From: Paenibacillus camerounensis
Lineage (GTDB): Bacteria > Bacillota > Bacilli > Paenibacillales > Paenibacillaceae
Assembly (NCBI RefSeq): GCF_000723885.1
Contig: NZ_CCDG010000007.1
Span: forward strand, 34,260 to 98,259
Direction: 5' to 3'
DNA: 64,000 bases
This document shows, one piece after another, positions 50,641 to 58,737 of the stretch. Position 1 is the stretch's first letter. Every line of letters begins with the position of its first letter. The notes beneath the pieces were generated by a model. The model was not told the origin of the DNA. It did not search any database and was given only the letters and a program-made list of their open reading frames with translations. Both the position numbers and the translations under genes were made by a program.

Positions 50641-51317
50641 CAGGCATCCACCTCTAGTACATAACCTACACCCCGAAGCGTACTGATCCGCGTAGAAGCG
50701 CCGAGAAACGTAAGCTTTTTGCGGAGAAAAGAAATATAGACCTCCACATTGTTATGCTCGGCCTCCGAATCAAAGCCCCACAGCTTCTCAATAATCTGCT
50801 CCTTGGAAGTCACCGATTGCTTGCGCACCATCAGCAGCTCCAGCAGCTCGCTTTCCTTCAGGTTCAGCTTCATGTCCTTGCCGCCCACAGTGAGCTTCAG
50901 GTTAGCCGTATTCAGCTCCAGATCCCCGAATTTCAGCGCATCATCCGGCAGCACCTCACCCTTGCGGCGCAGCACCGCCCGGATTCTGGCCAGCAGCTCC
51001 TCCGAGGAGAAGGGCTTGGCGATATAGTCATCCGCACCGTAATCGAGCCCCGTTACCATGTCGGTCGTGTCCCCTTTGGCCGTCAGGAAAATGACGGGGG
51101 TCGGGATACTCTTTTTGCGCAGGGCCCGCAGCAGGCTAATCCCATCCATTTCCGGCATCATGATGTCGAGCAGCAGCAGATCATAAATCCCGCTGAGCGC
51201 GTAATCGAGCCCCGTTCTGCCGTCATGTACGGCGTCCGCTGAATAGTTATGCTTTTTCAGAATTTGGGTCACGGCCTCGGCCAGATGCACCTCATCCTCC
51301 ACTATTAAAATTCTCAC
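50640..51317 (-). CDS. OmpR-family response regulator, divergent from the VTC operon
   Basis: A 225-residue regulator. Receiver domain (1-120): ILIVEDEVHLAEAVTQILKK, LLLLDIMMPEMDG (phospho-Asp), PVIFLTAKGD (Lys near 101 region). Winged-helix output domain (about 127-222): LNLKESELLELLMVRKQSVT, SEAEHNNVEVYISFLRKKL and ISTLRGVGYVLEVDA. It likely autoregulates through the 20-bp box at 51383-51402, which sits 9 bp upstream of a perfect -10, and activates the divergent operon through the mirror box at 51504-51523. Confidence 0.94.
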   Translation of the reverse strand: MRILIVEDEVHLAEAVTQILKKHNYSADAVHDGRTGLDYALSGIYDLLLLDIMMPEMDGISLLRALRKKSIPTPVIFLTAKGDTTDMVTGLDYGADDYIAKPFSSEELLARIRAVLRRKGEVLPDDALKFGDLELNTANLKLTVGGKDMKLNLKESELLELLMVRKQSVTSKEQIIEKLWGFDSEAEHNNVEVYISFLRKKLTFLGASTRISTLRGVGYVLEVDA

Positions 51318-51367
51318 CCAGTCATCATCCCCAGTTTAGCTTAATGTCTGCCCTTGTAACTTACGTC

Positions 51368-51402
51368 ATTATAGCAAGATTACCTTTAATCAACCTTAAT
51401 TG
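51368..51402 (-). promoter_or_regulatory. Promoter and 20-bp box driving the two-component operon
   Basis: Read on the minus strand: box CAATTAAGGTTGATTAAAGG (51402 to 51383), 9-base spacer, then TATAAT (51373 to 51368). Within the box TTAAGG and TTAAAG are 10 bp apart, the direct-repeat pattern usual for OmpR-type regulators, and the box occupies the -35 position. Confidence 0.75.
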
Positions 51403-51503
51403 CGGAGACGGAATTCAAAGCTTCTACTATATAGCGGGGGTGATCTTGTGCCGCAGAGGCCCTTTGTAAAGCCGGTGTAAAAAAATTAACGCAATGTAAA
51501 ATC

Positions 51504-51538
51504 CATTTAAGATTCATTAAAGGTTTGCCAGCTAAGAT
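51504..51538 (+). promoter_or_regulatory. Promoter and 20-bp box driving the VTC operon
   Basis: Read on the plus strand: box CATTTAAGATTCATTAAAGG (51504-51523), 9-base spacer, then TAAGAT (51533-51538). The box matches the one in front of the two-component operon at 17 of 20 positions, in mirror orientation and with identical spacing to the -10. Confidence 0.75.
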
Positions 51539-51598
51539 ACATTCATAGGCAAGCGAGACACACGAAACACTCTAAATTGAGAAAGGATTTGATCCCAG

Positions 51599-52342
51599 AT
51601 GGCTATTGAGGTTTTTAACCGCTACGAAAACAAATACCTGTTCGATCATGCAGCCTACCTGAAGCTCTATAACGAACTGCTCGAATATATGGAACCGGAT
51701 GATTACAACAAACAGCATGAGTTTTATTCCATTACTAATCTGTACTACGACACGCCGAGCAATACGCTGATCCGCAACAGCCTGTCCAAGCCGAAATACA
51801 AAGAGAAGCTGCGCCTCCGGGCGTACGGTGTCCCGAATGGCGATTCCAGGGTATACCTGGAGATTAAGAAGAAGGTCTTCGGCCTCGTCAATAAAAGAAG
51901 AACCTCGCTCAAGCTGGACGAAGCTTACGAATTTGTCCGCACAGGCATTGCGCCAGAGTACAAGGATTACATGAACAAGCAGGTGGTTGAGGAAATCAAA
52001 TACTTCCTGAGCTGCTATGATCTGAAGCCGATGGTGTACCTGTCGTATGACCGTAAAGCGCTGTTCTGCAAAAATAACCGGGATCTCCGCATTACCTTTG
52101 ATACGAATATCAGAAGCCGGCGGTACGACCTGAAGATGGAGCACGGCACACACGGCGAGCAGCTGATGGAGCCGGGCCAGTGGCTGATGGAAGTCAAGGC
52201 GGAGAAGACGATTCCGGTCTGGGTGTCCAAAATGCTCTCCGAGCACCAGATGTACCGCACCAGCTTCTCCAAATACGGCAACGAATATAAAAAAATGCTG
52301 AGAAACAGCAAAGTAGAAAGCGAGAGTGTATTGTATGCTTGA
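51599..52342 (+). CDS. VTC-domain protein (polyphosphate polymerase superfamily)
   Basis: A 247-residue cytoplasmic protein with the VTC/tunnel-metalloenzyme fold. Basic and acidic strands line the tunnel: FNRYENKYLFD near the N-terminus, FYSITNLYYDTPSNTLIRNS, YKEKLRLRAYG, VYLEIKKKVFGLVNKRRTSL, YLSYDRKALF, LRITFDTNIRSRRYDL and LMEVKAEKTIPVWVSKML. Eukaryotic VTC4 makes polyphosphate from ATP; the bacterial stand-alone domains are annotated as polyphosphate polymerases without full proof. GAAAGGATTTG precedes the ATG. The gene overlaps the next by 8 bp and begins a three-gene operon under the two-component system. Confidence 0.9.
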   Translation: MAIEVFNRYENKYLFDHAAYLKLYNELLEYMEPDDYNKQHEFYSITNLYYDTPSNTLIRNSLSKPKYKEKLRLRAYGVPNGDSRVYLEIKKKVFGLVNKRRTSLKLDEAYEFVRTGIAPEYKDYMNKQVVEEIKYFLSCYDLKPMVYLSYDRKALFCKNNRDLRITFDTNIRSRRYDLKMEHGTHGEQLMEPGQWLMEVKAEKTIPVWVSKMLSEHQMYRTSFSKYGNEYKKMLRNSKVESESVLYA

Positions 52343-53018
52343 TTCCATTTTTACCGCCGTCTCTGACAGTACGGCTTTAACCTTCGGTAATGCGGTACTG
52401 ACAATTCTGATCTCCCTGGCGCTGGGTGCGCTAATCAGCTTCACTTATATGAGAACAAGCCCTGCCGGCTATTCGCAAAGCTTCACGCTCACTATGGTGC
52501 TGCTGCCGGTCATTGTAGCCATCATCATTCTCTTAATCGGCAGCAACGTAGCCAGAGCGTTCAGCCTCGCCGGAGCATTCTCGATCATCCGCTTCCGCAG
52601 CGCGCCCGGCGATCCTAAAGATATCACCTTTGTCCTGTTCACGATGGCCTCGGGCCTCGCCTGCGGCGTCGGCGCCTACGGTTATGCGGTCCTGTTCACC
52701 ATCATCCTCTGCATCATCATGGTTATCCTGAACCGTACCGGCTTTGGTGTAAGAAAGTCTATGCAAAAAACGCTGAAGGTTACGATTCCTGAGAATCTGG
52801 GCTATGAGGAAGCTTTTGACGAAGTATTCAACAAATTCAATGTCGCTTATGAGCTGAAAAAGATCAGAACCACCGAGCTCGGCAGCCTGTACGAGCTGGT
52901 GTACAACGTTACTCTTGATGAGCATACGAGCCAGAAGGAATTCCTCGATGCCATCCGCACCCGGAACGGCAATCTGGATCTGTCCCTGACGATGTGCCCT
53001 ACAACCACGGATTACTAA
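52335..53018 (+). CDS. DUF4956 membrane protein
   Basis: A 227-residue protein starting at ATG 52335, inside the end of the VTC gene (GTG 52326 is an alternative). At least three membrane helices in the first ~130 residues (AVLTILISLALGALISFTYM; FTLTMVLLPVIVAIIILLIG; a Gly/Ala-rich pair GLACGVGAYGYAVLF), with the DUF4956 hallmark FSLAGAFSIIRFRSAPGDPK between them. The soluble C-terminus (about 135-227) is an alpha/beta domain. DUF4956 proteins regularly follow VTC-domain genes; a role in polymer export or in coupling polymerase to the membrane is a common guess but not shown. Confidence 0.9.
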   Translation: MLDSIFTAVSDSTALTFGNAVLTILISLALGALISFTYMRTSPAGYSQSFTLTMVLLPVIVAIIILLIGSNVARAFSLAGAFSIIRFRSAPGDPKDITFVLFTMASGLACGVGAYGYAVLFTIILCIIMVILNRTGFGVRKSMQKTLKVTIPENLGYEEAFDEVFNKFNVAYELKKIRTTELGSLYELVYNVTLDEHTSQKEFLDAIRTRNGNLDLSLTMCPTTTDY

Positions 53019-53043
53019 CACAAAATGAAAGGATTGATCAGAT

Positions 53044-55299
53044 ATGAGTAAATTTATAATGGCAAGTAAGGCGGGGCTGATCCTGCTGCTCGCAGCTGTC
53101 ATGTCAGCCTGCGGCACAACCAGCAGTGCTTCGACCCCGTCACCAGCGGCCTCAGCAGCCGTGACTACAGCGGCAGTGACGGGCGGGACTGCGGCAGATG
53201 TAGAATTGGCAAGTGTGAAGGCGGCGGATCTCGTCAGCTTTGATGAAGAGGATGTGGCTACAGCCTGGAGCGCTGACAGCGCCACCGCGATTGTGCTAAG
53301 TGGAACAAGTAGTACTGTAACCGGCTCGGGAGCAGCGGCTTCCGGCAGCACAGTCACAATCTCAGCCGGCGGAACCTATGTGCTAAGCGGCACACTGAGC
53401 GACGGTCAGCTTATTATCGATGTGCAGGATGACAGCAGCGTTCATCTCGTAATGAACGGGGTTACGCTTGCGAACAGCAGCAGCGCACCGGTCTACATCA
53501 AGGAAGCCGGCAAGGTCATCATGACGCTGGAAGACGGCACGGTGAACACAGTAACCGATGCGGCAGAATATGTATACCCGGATGCAGCTACAGATGAGCC
53601 GAGTGCAGCGATTTTCAGCAAGGCGGATCTGACCATTAATGGCACAGGCACACTGAAGGTTAACGGTAACAACAATGACGGGATTACAAGCAAAGATGAT
53701 CTGAAAATTGTCTCCGGTACTATTGAAGTAACGGCAGCGGATGACGGTCTGGTCGGTAAAGACCTGGTAGCCGTGCAGGACGGCAGCATTACGATTAAGG
53801 CAGAGGGCGACGGCATCAAGTCGACCAATGATGAAGATACCGAGAAGGGCTTCATCGCAATCTCCGGAGGGACCTTTGATATTACAGCTGCCAACGACGG
53901 CATTCAGGGTGAAACGGCCCTTGTCATCGACGGCGGCACGTACAAGCTGGTTACCGGTGGCGGCAGTGCGAACGCAGAAGTGAAGACAGGCGATCAAGGC
54001 GGCTTCGGTGGAGGCGGCTTTGGCGGAGGCGGCATGGGCGGCGGCGGAATGCGCGGCCAGGCTCCGTCAGCGGACGGAACAACGGGTCAGGCACCGCCGG
54101 AAATGCCGACGGGTGATGCAGGAGCCGGCCAAGGGACGCCGCCGGAAATGCCAACAGGTGATGCAGCGAATGGAACAGCGGCAGCTCCTGCAGCAGACAG
54201 CAGCAGTACAGCATCTGCCGGCACTGCAACCACTACTGAGACAGAAACAGCCAGCATGAAGGGCTTGAAGGCCGGCGGCGATCTTACCGTTAACGGCGGC
54301 AGCTTCACGATCGACTCCGCGGATGATGCGGTGCACAGCAACAGCAGCGTCTCGATTACAGACGGGGAGTTCCAGATTGAGACAGGCGATGACGGTATTC
54401 ACGCTGACAGTCTGGCTGCCATCTCCGGCGGCACCGTGAATATCACCAAGAGCTATGAAGGCATTGAAGGTGCCAATATCACCATCTCCGGCGGTGACAT
54501 CGATGTGGTAGCCTCCGATGACGGCGTTAACGCAGCGGGCGGCGATGATACAAATGCCGGACAAACAGCAGGCGGGCAGGACCAGTCCGCAAGCTCCGGC
54601 AGCAATACGCTGACAATCACCGGCGGCATACTGACTGTAGATGCTTCAGGCGACGGTCTGGATTCCAACGGCTCGATCACAATGAGCGGCGGCACTGTTA
54701 CCGTCTACGGACCGACCAATGACGGCAACGGCGGGCTGGACTTTGACGGAACCTTTGAAATCACCGGCGGATATATGATCGTAGCAGGAAGCGCAGGCAT
54801 GCTTCAGGCACCTGGTGATGCTTCCAGCCAATACTCCATTGCCATGACATTCACAGATTCGCAGGAAGCCGGGCAGCTGGTGAATCTGAAAGACAGTGAC
54901 GGCAACACCGTTGCTACCTTCGCTCCAACGAAGAGCTATCGGTCGGTTGTAATCAGCTCACCTGACCTGAAAGAAGGCGGCTCCTACACGCTCTCTACCG
55001 GCGGAAGCTCTACAGGCACCGCAGTGGACGGCGTATACACGGACGGCACTTACAGCGGCGGCACTGAAGTAGTAAGCTTCGACCTCTCCAGCAGCGTGAC
55101 CTGGCTGAATGAGTCCGGCGTTACCGAAGCAACCCAGGGCATGGGCGGAGGCGGCAGAGGACAAGGAGGAATGGGCGGTGGAACAAGACCTGACCGCGGA
55201 ACCGCAGGCAGCGCTGCTCCTGCTGATGCCGGCACTACTGCACCGGCGGACGCTGGCACTACCGCACCAGCCGGAACGGACGGCGAGACTCAGATGTAA
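53044..55299 (+). CDS. Secreted beta-helix carbohydrate-binding-domain lipoprotein (Cthe_2159-like)
   Basis: A 751-residue lipoprotein with lipobox MSACG (Cys near 23). After a Ser/Thr/Ala linker come many right-handed beta-helix turns with the Cthe_2159-type pattern (DGQLIIDVQDDSSVHLVMNG, GTLKVNGNNNDGI, GTIEVTAADDGLVGKDLV, GDGIKSTNDED), interrupted by a Gly/Met-rich segment (GGFGGGGFGGGGMGGGGM, about 320-338) and Pro/Thr tracts (about 340-400). More turns follow (DDGIHADSLAAISGG, SYEGIEGANITISGG), then a Gly-rich C-terminus. Repeated Asp-Gly pairs suggest calcium binding, as in the polygalacturonate-binding founder. It ends the VTC operon; together the genes suggest a surface polymer or adhesion system. 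Confidence 0.85.
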   Translation: MSKFIMASKAGLILLLAAVMSACGTTSSASTPSPAASAAVTTAAVTGGTAADVELASVKAADLVSFDEEDVATAWSADSATAIVLSGTSSTVTGSGAAASGSTVTISAGGTYVLSGTLSDGQLIIDVQDDSSVHLVMNGVTLANSSSAPVYIKEAGKVIMTLEDGTVNTVTDAAEYVYPDAATDEPSAAIFSKADLTINGTGTLKVNGNNNDGITSKDDLKIVSGTIEVTAADDGLVGKDLVAVQDGSITIKAEGDGIKSTNDEDTEKGFIAISGGTFDITAANDGIQGETALVIDGGTYKLVTGGGSANAEVKTGDQGGFGGGGFGGGGMGGGGMRGQAPSADGTTGQAPPEMPTGDAGAGQGTPPEMPTGDAANGTAAAPAADSSSTASAGTATTTETETASMKGLKAGGDLTVNGGSFTIDSADDAVHSNSSVSITDGEFQIETGDDGIHADSLAAISGGTVNITKSYEGIEGANITISGGDIDVVASDDGVNAAGGDDTNAGQTAGGQDQSASSGSNTLTITGGILTVDASGDGLDSNGSITMSGGTVTVYGPTNDGNGGLDFDGTFEITGGYMIVAGSAGMLQAPGDASSQYSIAMTFTDSQEAGQLVNLKDSDGNTVATFAPTKSYRSVVISSPDLKEGGSYTLSTGGSSTGTAVDGVYTDGTYSGGTEVVSFDLSSSVTWLNESGVTEATQGMGGGGRGQGGMGGGTRPDRGTAGSAAPADAGTTAPADAGTTAPAGTDGETQM

Positions 55300-55335
55300 G
55301 AGCAGCAATCTAAGCCGGACATTCGTTCACTGAAC

Positions 55336-55380
55336 AGCAAAACAGCACGTTCCCCTTTACCGGGGACCGTGCTGTTTTGC
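55336..55380. terminator. Terminator of the VTC operon (bidirectional)
   Basis: AGCAAAACAGCACGTTCCCC / GGGGACCGTGCTGTTTTGCT, about 19 paired bases, between convergent genes. Confidence 0.93.
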
Positions 55381-55385
55381 TGTTT

Positions 55386-56582
55386 CTACTTGGGTTCGCG
55401 CTCCAGTGCTCTGAGGAACCGCTCTGCTTCGGTATTCTTTTTCCGTGAGCTGGACAGCAGCCGGATGCCTCCGCCGATCATCAGCAGAGCAACGACGACG
55501 GTGTTCATGTACGACTGAATCCGGGCAATGTAAAAACCGTAATTCAAGTTGAGCTCCGGTACAACAATCCGGATGAACAGATAATAGACACCAAGGAACA
55601 GAAGTGCGCCGCCGATCCAACCCTGATACCGGGTCCAGCCTTCAATGACCGGTTTGTCATACAGAGGCTCCCTGCCGTATTTAGCGGCCTGCTGCATTCC
55701 GTCAAAAAAGCTGTAAAACCAGGCAATCGGGATAAAGAACAGGAACAGCGAAAGATTAAGCAGATCCAGAATATAGATGCTTCCGAGGAAGATGAGCATC
55801 AGCTGAAGCCCTCTTTTTTGCAGTCCAAGGTACATATGTCCGGCTCCGGGGAAGGCTGCCAGCAGGGTTGCGAGAACCTTGCTTTTTTTGCCTGTGCCTC
55901 TGCCATGCTCAAGCTGCTCGAAGATCGTCTTGTCTTCAAGCAGCTCTCCGGCCTGCTTGCGGTTCACATGCTGGGCTGCATCGAACATGCAGTACAGCCA
56001 CAGCACCGGCAGCAGGAGCAGGAAGACCAGGACGGTCTCCTGTCCGGTTATGCCGGCCACAAACACCAGCATGATGCCAAGCCCGAAGAACCCGATCAGG
56101 AACGACAGCCCGCGCTGCAGCAGGCCTAGATGCAGATGGCCGAGGCCGGGGACAAAGGAGAGGAGAATCGTGTAGAACCGCTCGCTCTCCCGCCGCGGCT
56201 CCCTGCCCTGATCCGGATGGCTATAGCCATCCGGAGGCTGGAATCCGTAAGGCTGCTGCTCAAACGGCCCCTCCGGACCACCCGGCATGTGGGCGTGCTG
56301 CTGGGGATAGGAAGGATAGTATGGCGGATAGTCCGGTTCCCGGATCAGCCTGATTACCATACCGAACATGCTGATGAACCAGAGAACGGCTGCCGCTAAA
56401 AGACACAGGGCGGCGAAGCCCTCATTATTCCCTGCGACGAGTGCAAGAAAGGCAACGCCCAGGCTGCCAAAAAAGATAAAGCCGTAAATAAAACCCTTCA
56501 GCCGGCTGCCGTAATAATAGTGCCCCAGGCCAGGAATCATATTAAGCAGGAATGCCAGCATCTTGCTGCGGTGCTGCTGCAT
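55386..56582 (-). CDS. Multi-pass membrane protein with three TM2-like repeats
   Basis: A 398-residue protein containing three similar two-to-three-helix units, each starting with the sequence PGxGHxYxGxxxRG or close to it: MIPGLGHYYYGSRLKGFIYG (about 14-33), FVPGLGHLHLGLLQRGLSFL (about 145-164) and AFPGAGHMYLGLQKRGLQLM (about 248-267). A Pro/Tyr/His-rich cytoplasmic linker (PPYYPSYPQQHAHMPGGPEG) joins units one and two. Two further helices close the protein. Function unknown. It lies 22 bp downstream of the anti-sigma gene in the same direction, so the sigma, anti-sigma and this protein probably form one operon. Confidence 0.8.
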   Translation of the reverse strand: MQQHRSKMLAFLLNMIPGLGHYYYGSRLKGFIYGFIFFGSLGVAFLALVAGNNEGFAALCLLAAAVLWFISMFGMVIRLIREPDYPPYYPSYPQQHAHMPGGPEGPFEQQPYGFQPPDGYSHPDQGREPRRESERFYTILLSFVPGLGHLHLGLLQRGLSFLIGFFGLGIMLVFVAGITGQETVLVFLLLLPVLWLYCMFDAAQHVNRKQAGELLEDKTIFEQLEHGRGTGKKSKVLATLLAAFPGAGHMYLGLQKRGLQLMLIFLGSIYILDLLNLSLFLFFIPIAWFYSFFDGMQQAAKYGREPLYDKPVIEGWTRYQGWIGGALLFLGVYYLFIRIVVPELNLNYGFYIARIQSYMNTVVVALLMIGGGIRLLSSSRKKNTEAERFLRALEREPK

Positions 56583-56604
56583 TGTTGTTCAGTCCTTTCA
56601 CTTG

Positions 56605-57060
56605 TTATTGTTTATAGGGAGCCGGCTTCATTTCTTCAAGCCAGCCGGTTGCTTTTTTCACCATAATCTCGCTGTAAGGCTGCTTGGTCTGGGCAGTAAC
56701 ACCGATATTTCCGGGAGCCATCTTGTCGAATATGCCCGCTGAGATGAACAGCATCGTGATGCAGGCCGCTGCAACATAATGCAGCCACTGATTAACCAGC
56801 AGTCTTTGAAGCCGGGAACGCCCGGTGCCGGTCTCCGGTACTGCTGAAGCTGAAGGAGGAGCAATCCGGACCATGATCTGATCAGCAAAGGCATCCCCAT
56901 CGGACAGCGTCGGTACCGGTAAATTCTCCAGAGCCAGCAGGTAGCTGCCAAGCGCTTCAGGATCCTCCAGCAGCATTCTATCCATCTGTTCCCGCTCCGG
57001 CGCTGTCAGCTCTCCCTGTACGTACCGCTTCCATTCGTGCTGTATATTGTCTCTATTCAT
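56605..57060 (-). CDS. Putative anti-sigma factor, single membrane helix, no zinc motif
   Basis: A 151-residue protein. The N-terminal ~50 residues (WKRYVQGELTAPEREQMDRM, LLEDPEALGSYLLALENL) look like a degenerate ZAS anti-sigma helix bundle that lacks the zinc-binding His and Cys. One membrane helix lies near 92-112 (HYVAAACITMLFISAGIF). The extracellular tail is short. Its start overlaps the end of the sigma factor gene by 8 bp, the usual arrangement for sigma/anti-sigma pairs, which is the main reason for the call. Confidence 0.8.
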   Translation of the reverse strand: MNRDNIQHEWKRYVQGELTAPEREQMDRMLLEDPEALGSYLLALENLPVPTLSDGDAFADQIMVRIAPPSASAVPETGTGRSRLQRLLVNQWLHYVAAACITMLFISAGIFDKMAPGNIGVTAQTKQPYSEIMVKKATGWLEEMKPAPYKQ

Positions 57061-57604
57061 CCCATGAGGTCTCCTTCCAGTGGGTTCTGATCCATTGCCG
57101 CGCTCTATACAGCCTGGACTCCACGGTCCTTACCGAAATTTGTGATTTGAGGGCAATCTGCTCATAATTCTCTTCGTTGAGATAGAAATCAACAATAATT
57201 CCGCGGTGCTGGTCGGGGAGTGACGAAATCTTGTGCCGCAGAAGCTCCTTCTGCTCCTTCTTCAGCAGCTGGCGGACGACGTCTGAGCGGTGGTCGGCAA
57301 GCTGAACGGCTCCATCCTCAGGGACGCTTACCTCTGCCTTCCGGCGGTTCAGCTTCCGCTTAATATCGATGGCTTTGTGCAGGGCAATCCGGGTAATCCA
57401 GGTCTTGAAGCCTTCTGAACGGTACAGGGGGAGAGATTTATAAATTTGGATAAAAGCCTCCTGTGCAGCATCCTCCGCATCCTGGGACTGCTGCAGCACG
57501 GAATAGGTGACCTGATAGATATGCCTTCCATAGCTGTCGATAATGCTGCGGAATTTAGCATGGTCGCCCTGCAATATTTGCCTGATCAAGCGTTCCTCAT
57601 CAAT
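57053..57604 (-). CDS. ECF RNA polymerase sigma factor with probable ATT start
   Basis: Sigma factor of about 183 residues. Region 2: FRSIIDSYGRHIYQVTYSVL, QQSQDAEDAAQEAFIQIYKS, FKTWITRIALHKAIDIKRKL. Region 4: SLPDQHRGIIVDFYLNEENY, EQIALKSQISVRTVESRLYR. Upstream the frame runs to 57739 but through the terminator of the previous gene. No ATG, GTG or TTG lies near the good RBS (AAGGAGGAG); the best-placed codon is ATT at 57604, giving (M)IDEERLIRQI. TTG at 57589 is the alternative. A rare start codon may hold expression low. Confidence 0.88.
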   Translation of the reverse strand: MDEERLIRQILQGDHAKFRSIIDSYGRHIYQVTYSVLQQSQDAEDAAQEAFIQIYKSLPLYRSEGFKTWITRIALHKAIDIKRKLNRRKAEVSVPEDGAVQLADHRSDVVRQLLKKEQKELLRHKISSLPDQHRGIIVDFYLNEENYEQIALKSQISVRTVESRLYRARQWIRTHWKETSWDE

Positions 57605-57678
57605 AACGCTCTCCTCCTTCCCGTGTAATAGACGAAGGCCTTTTATGAAACCCTGCGTGTTTTTCGGCTGCAAGGAAT

Positions 57679-57712
57679 AAAAAAATAGACACCCCCTGGA
57701 GCAAGGGATGCC
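57679..57712 (-). terminator. Terminator of the CdsA-like gene
   Basis: On the minus strand GGCATCCC / GGGGTGTC with a TATTTTTTTA tail, 14 bases after the stop codon. Confidence 0.8.
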
Positions 57713-57725
57713 TGACCTGCCGGTT

Positions 57726-58688
57726 TCACATAAAATCAAAGAAATAACGGATCACATGGAAAAAGATCGGCGAGGTATACGCCAGGCTGTCGACCCGGCT
57801 CAGATAGCTTTTTTGCAGGGCGGCGAACTTATCATCGTCCCCGATCAGCAGGTCCCGCTTCAGTACAGAGACAGTCAGGCTGCCGAAATATCCGCTCAGG
57901 CTGATCAGCACCCCTGACAGAAACCCGAACAGCGGGGTGAGGGGTGTCAGATAGGGATAAATAAGAGAAGACACGGCAGTTGTCACCACAAAACCGCAGA
58001 CAAAGCCCTCCCAGGTCAGATGCGGGTTGGCGGTCGGAACCACCTTATGCTTGCCGAAATAGAGTGAGGCCACATAGTGCACCACATCATTAAGCTGAGT
58101 AAGCACCACGAGAAACAGCACCAGCCCAGCGCCGTATTCCGGGGTGGCAAACTGGAAGTAAGCCAGATGGCTAAGCCCGAATACCATCAGCATCATGCCC
58201 CACTGGGTAGAGCTTACACTGCGCAGAAAGCCGAGCGTGCCCTTGTTCAGCAGCCGGGGGAGAGGCAGCAGCAGGAAGACATAGACCGGAATAAAGACGA
58301 TGAACATCCCGTACCATTCGATATAGATCCAGTAGAACTGCAGCGGAATCGCCAGGTAGGCCCACAGGAACAGCCTGCGGTCCGCCTTGCGCGTGCGGAT
58401 CATGGAGAAGTATTCTTTGAGCGAGAAGAAGCACAGCACCATCAGCGACAGCAGCGAAACCACTGCATTAAACAGGGTTGCCAGGCAAAATATAAACAGC
58501 ATACCCCACCAGGTTTTGATGCGGAAGCCGATACCGGTGTAATCCTTGTCCTTTTGAAGCCTGCTGACGGCAAGGTAGATCACGTGAATGGCCGAAAGGC
58601 CGCCTGTAATAAGGAGTAGCGTGAATAAAGAGCTGTTCAAGAGCCGATCACCAGCCTGTCCCGGGATAGATTCCATTAAAGGAATCAT
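57726..58688 (-). CDS. CdsA-like phosphatidate cytidylyltransferase family protein, altered signature
   Basis: A 320-residue membrane protein with about eight helices. The C-terminal half matches CDP-diacylglycerol synthases: NDVVHYVASLYFGKHKVVPT, NPHLTWEGFVCGF, GDDDKFAAL and SRVDSLAYTSPIFFHVIRYF. CdsA makes CDP-diacylglycerol for phospholipid synthesis. The usual GHGG-x-x-DR is replaced by KSYLSRVDS, so the His-Gly-Gly part is missing. It may be a specialised paralogue rather than the housekeeping enzyme. The start is uncertain: ATG 58688 lacks a good RBS, and TTG 58640 (MNSSLFTLLL) is possible. It diverges from the gene at 58738. Confidence 0.8.
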   Translation of the reverse strand: MIPLMESIPGQAGDRLLNSSLFTLLLITGGLSAIHVIYLAVSRLQKDKDYTGIGFRIKTWWGMLFIFCLATLFNAVVSLLSLMVLCFFSLKEYFSMIRTRKADRRLFLWAYLAIPLQFYWIYIEWYGMFIVFIPVYVFLLLPLPRLLNKGTLGFLRSVSSTQWGMMLMVFGLSHLAYFQFATPEYGAGLVLFLVVLTQLNDVVHYVASLYFGKHKVVPTANPHLTWEGFVCGFVVTTAVSSLIYPYLTPLTPLFGFLSGVLISLSGYFGSLTVSVLKRDLLIGDDDKFAALQKSYLSRVDSLAYTSPIFFHVIRYFFDFM

Positions 58689-58737
58689 ATGTTATTATGA
58701 AGGAAACGTCCGAAATTGATAAGGGGAAAATTTGTAA

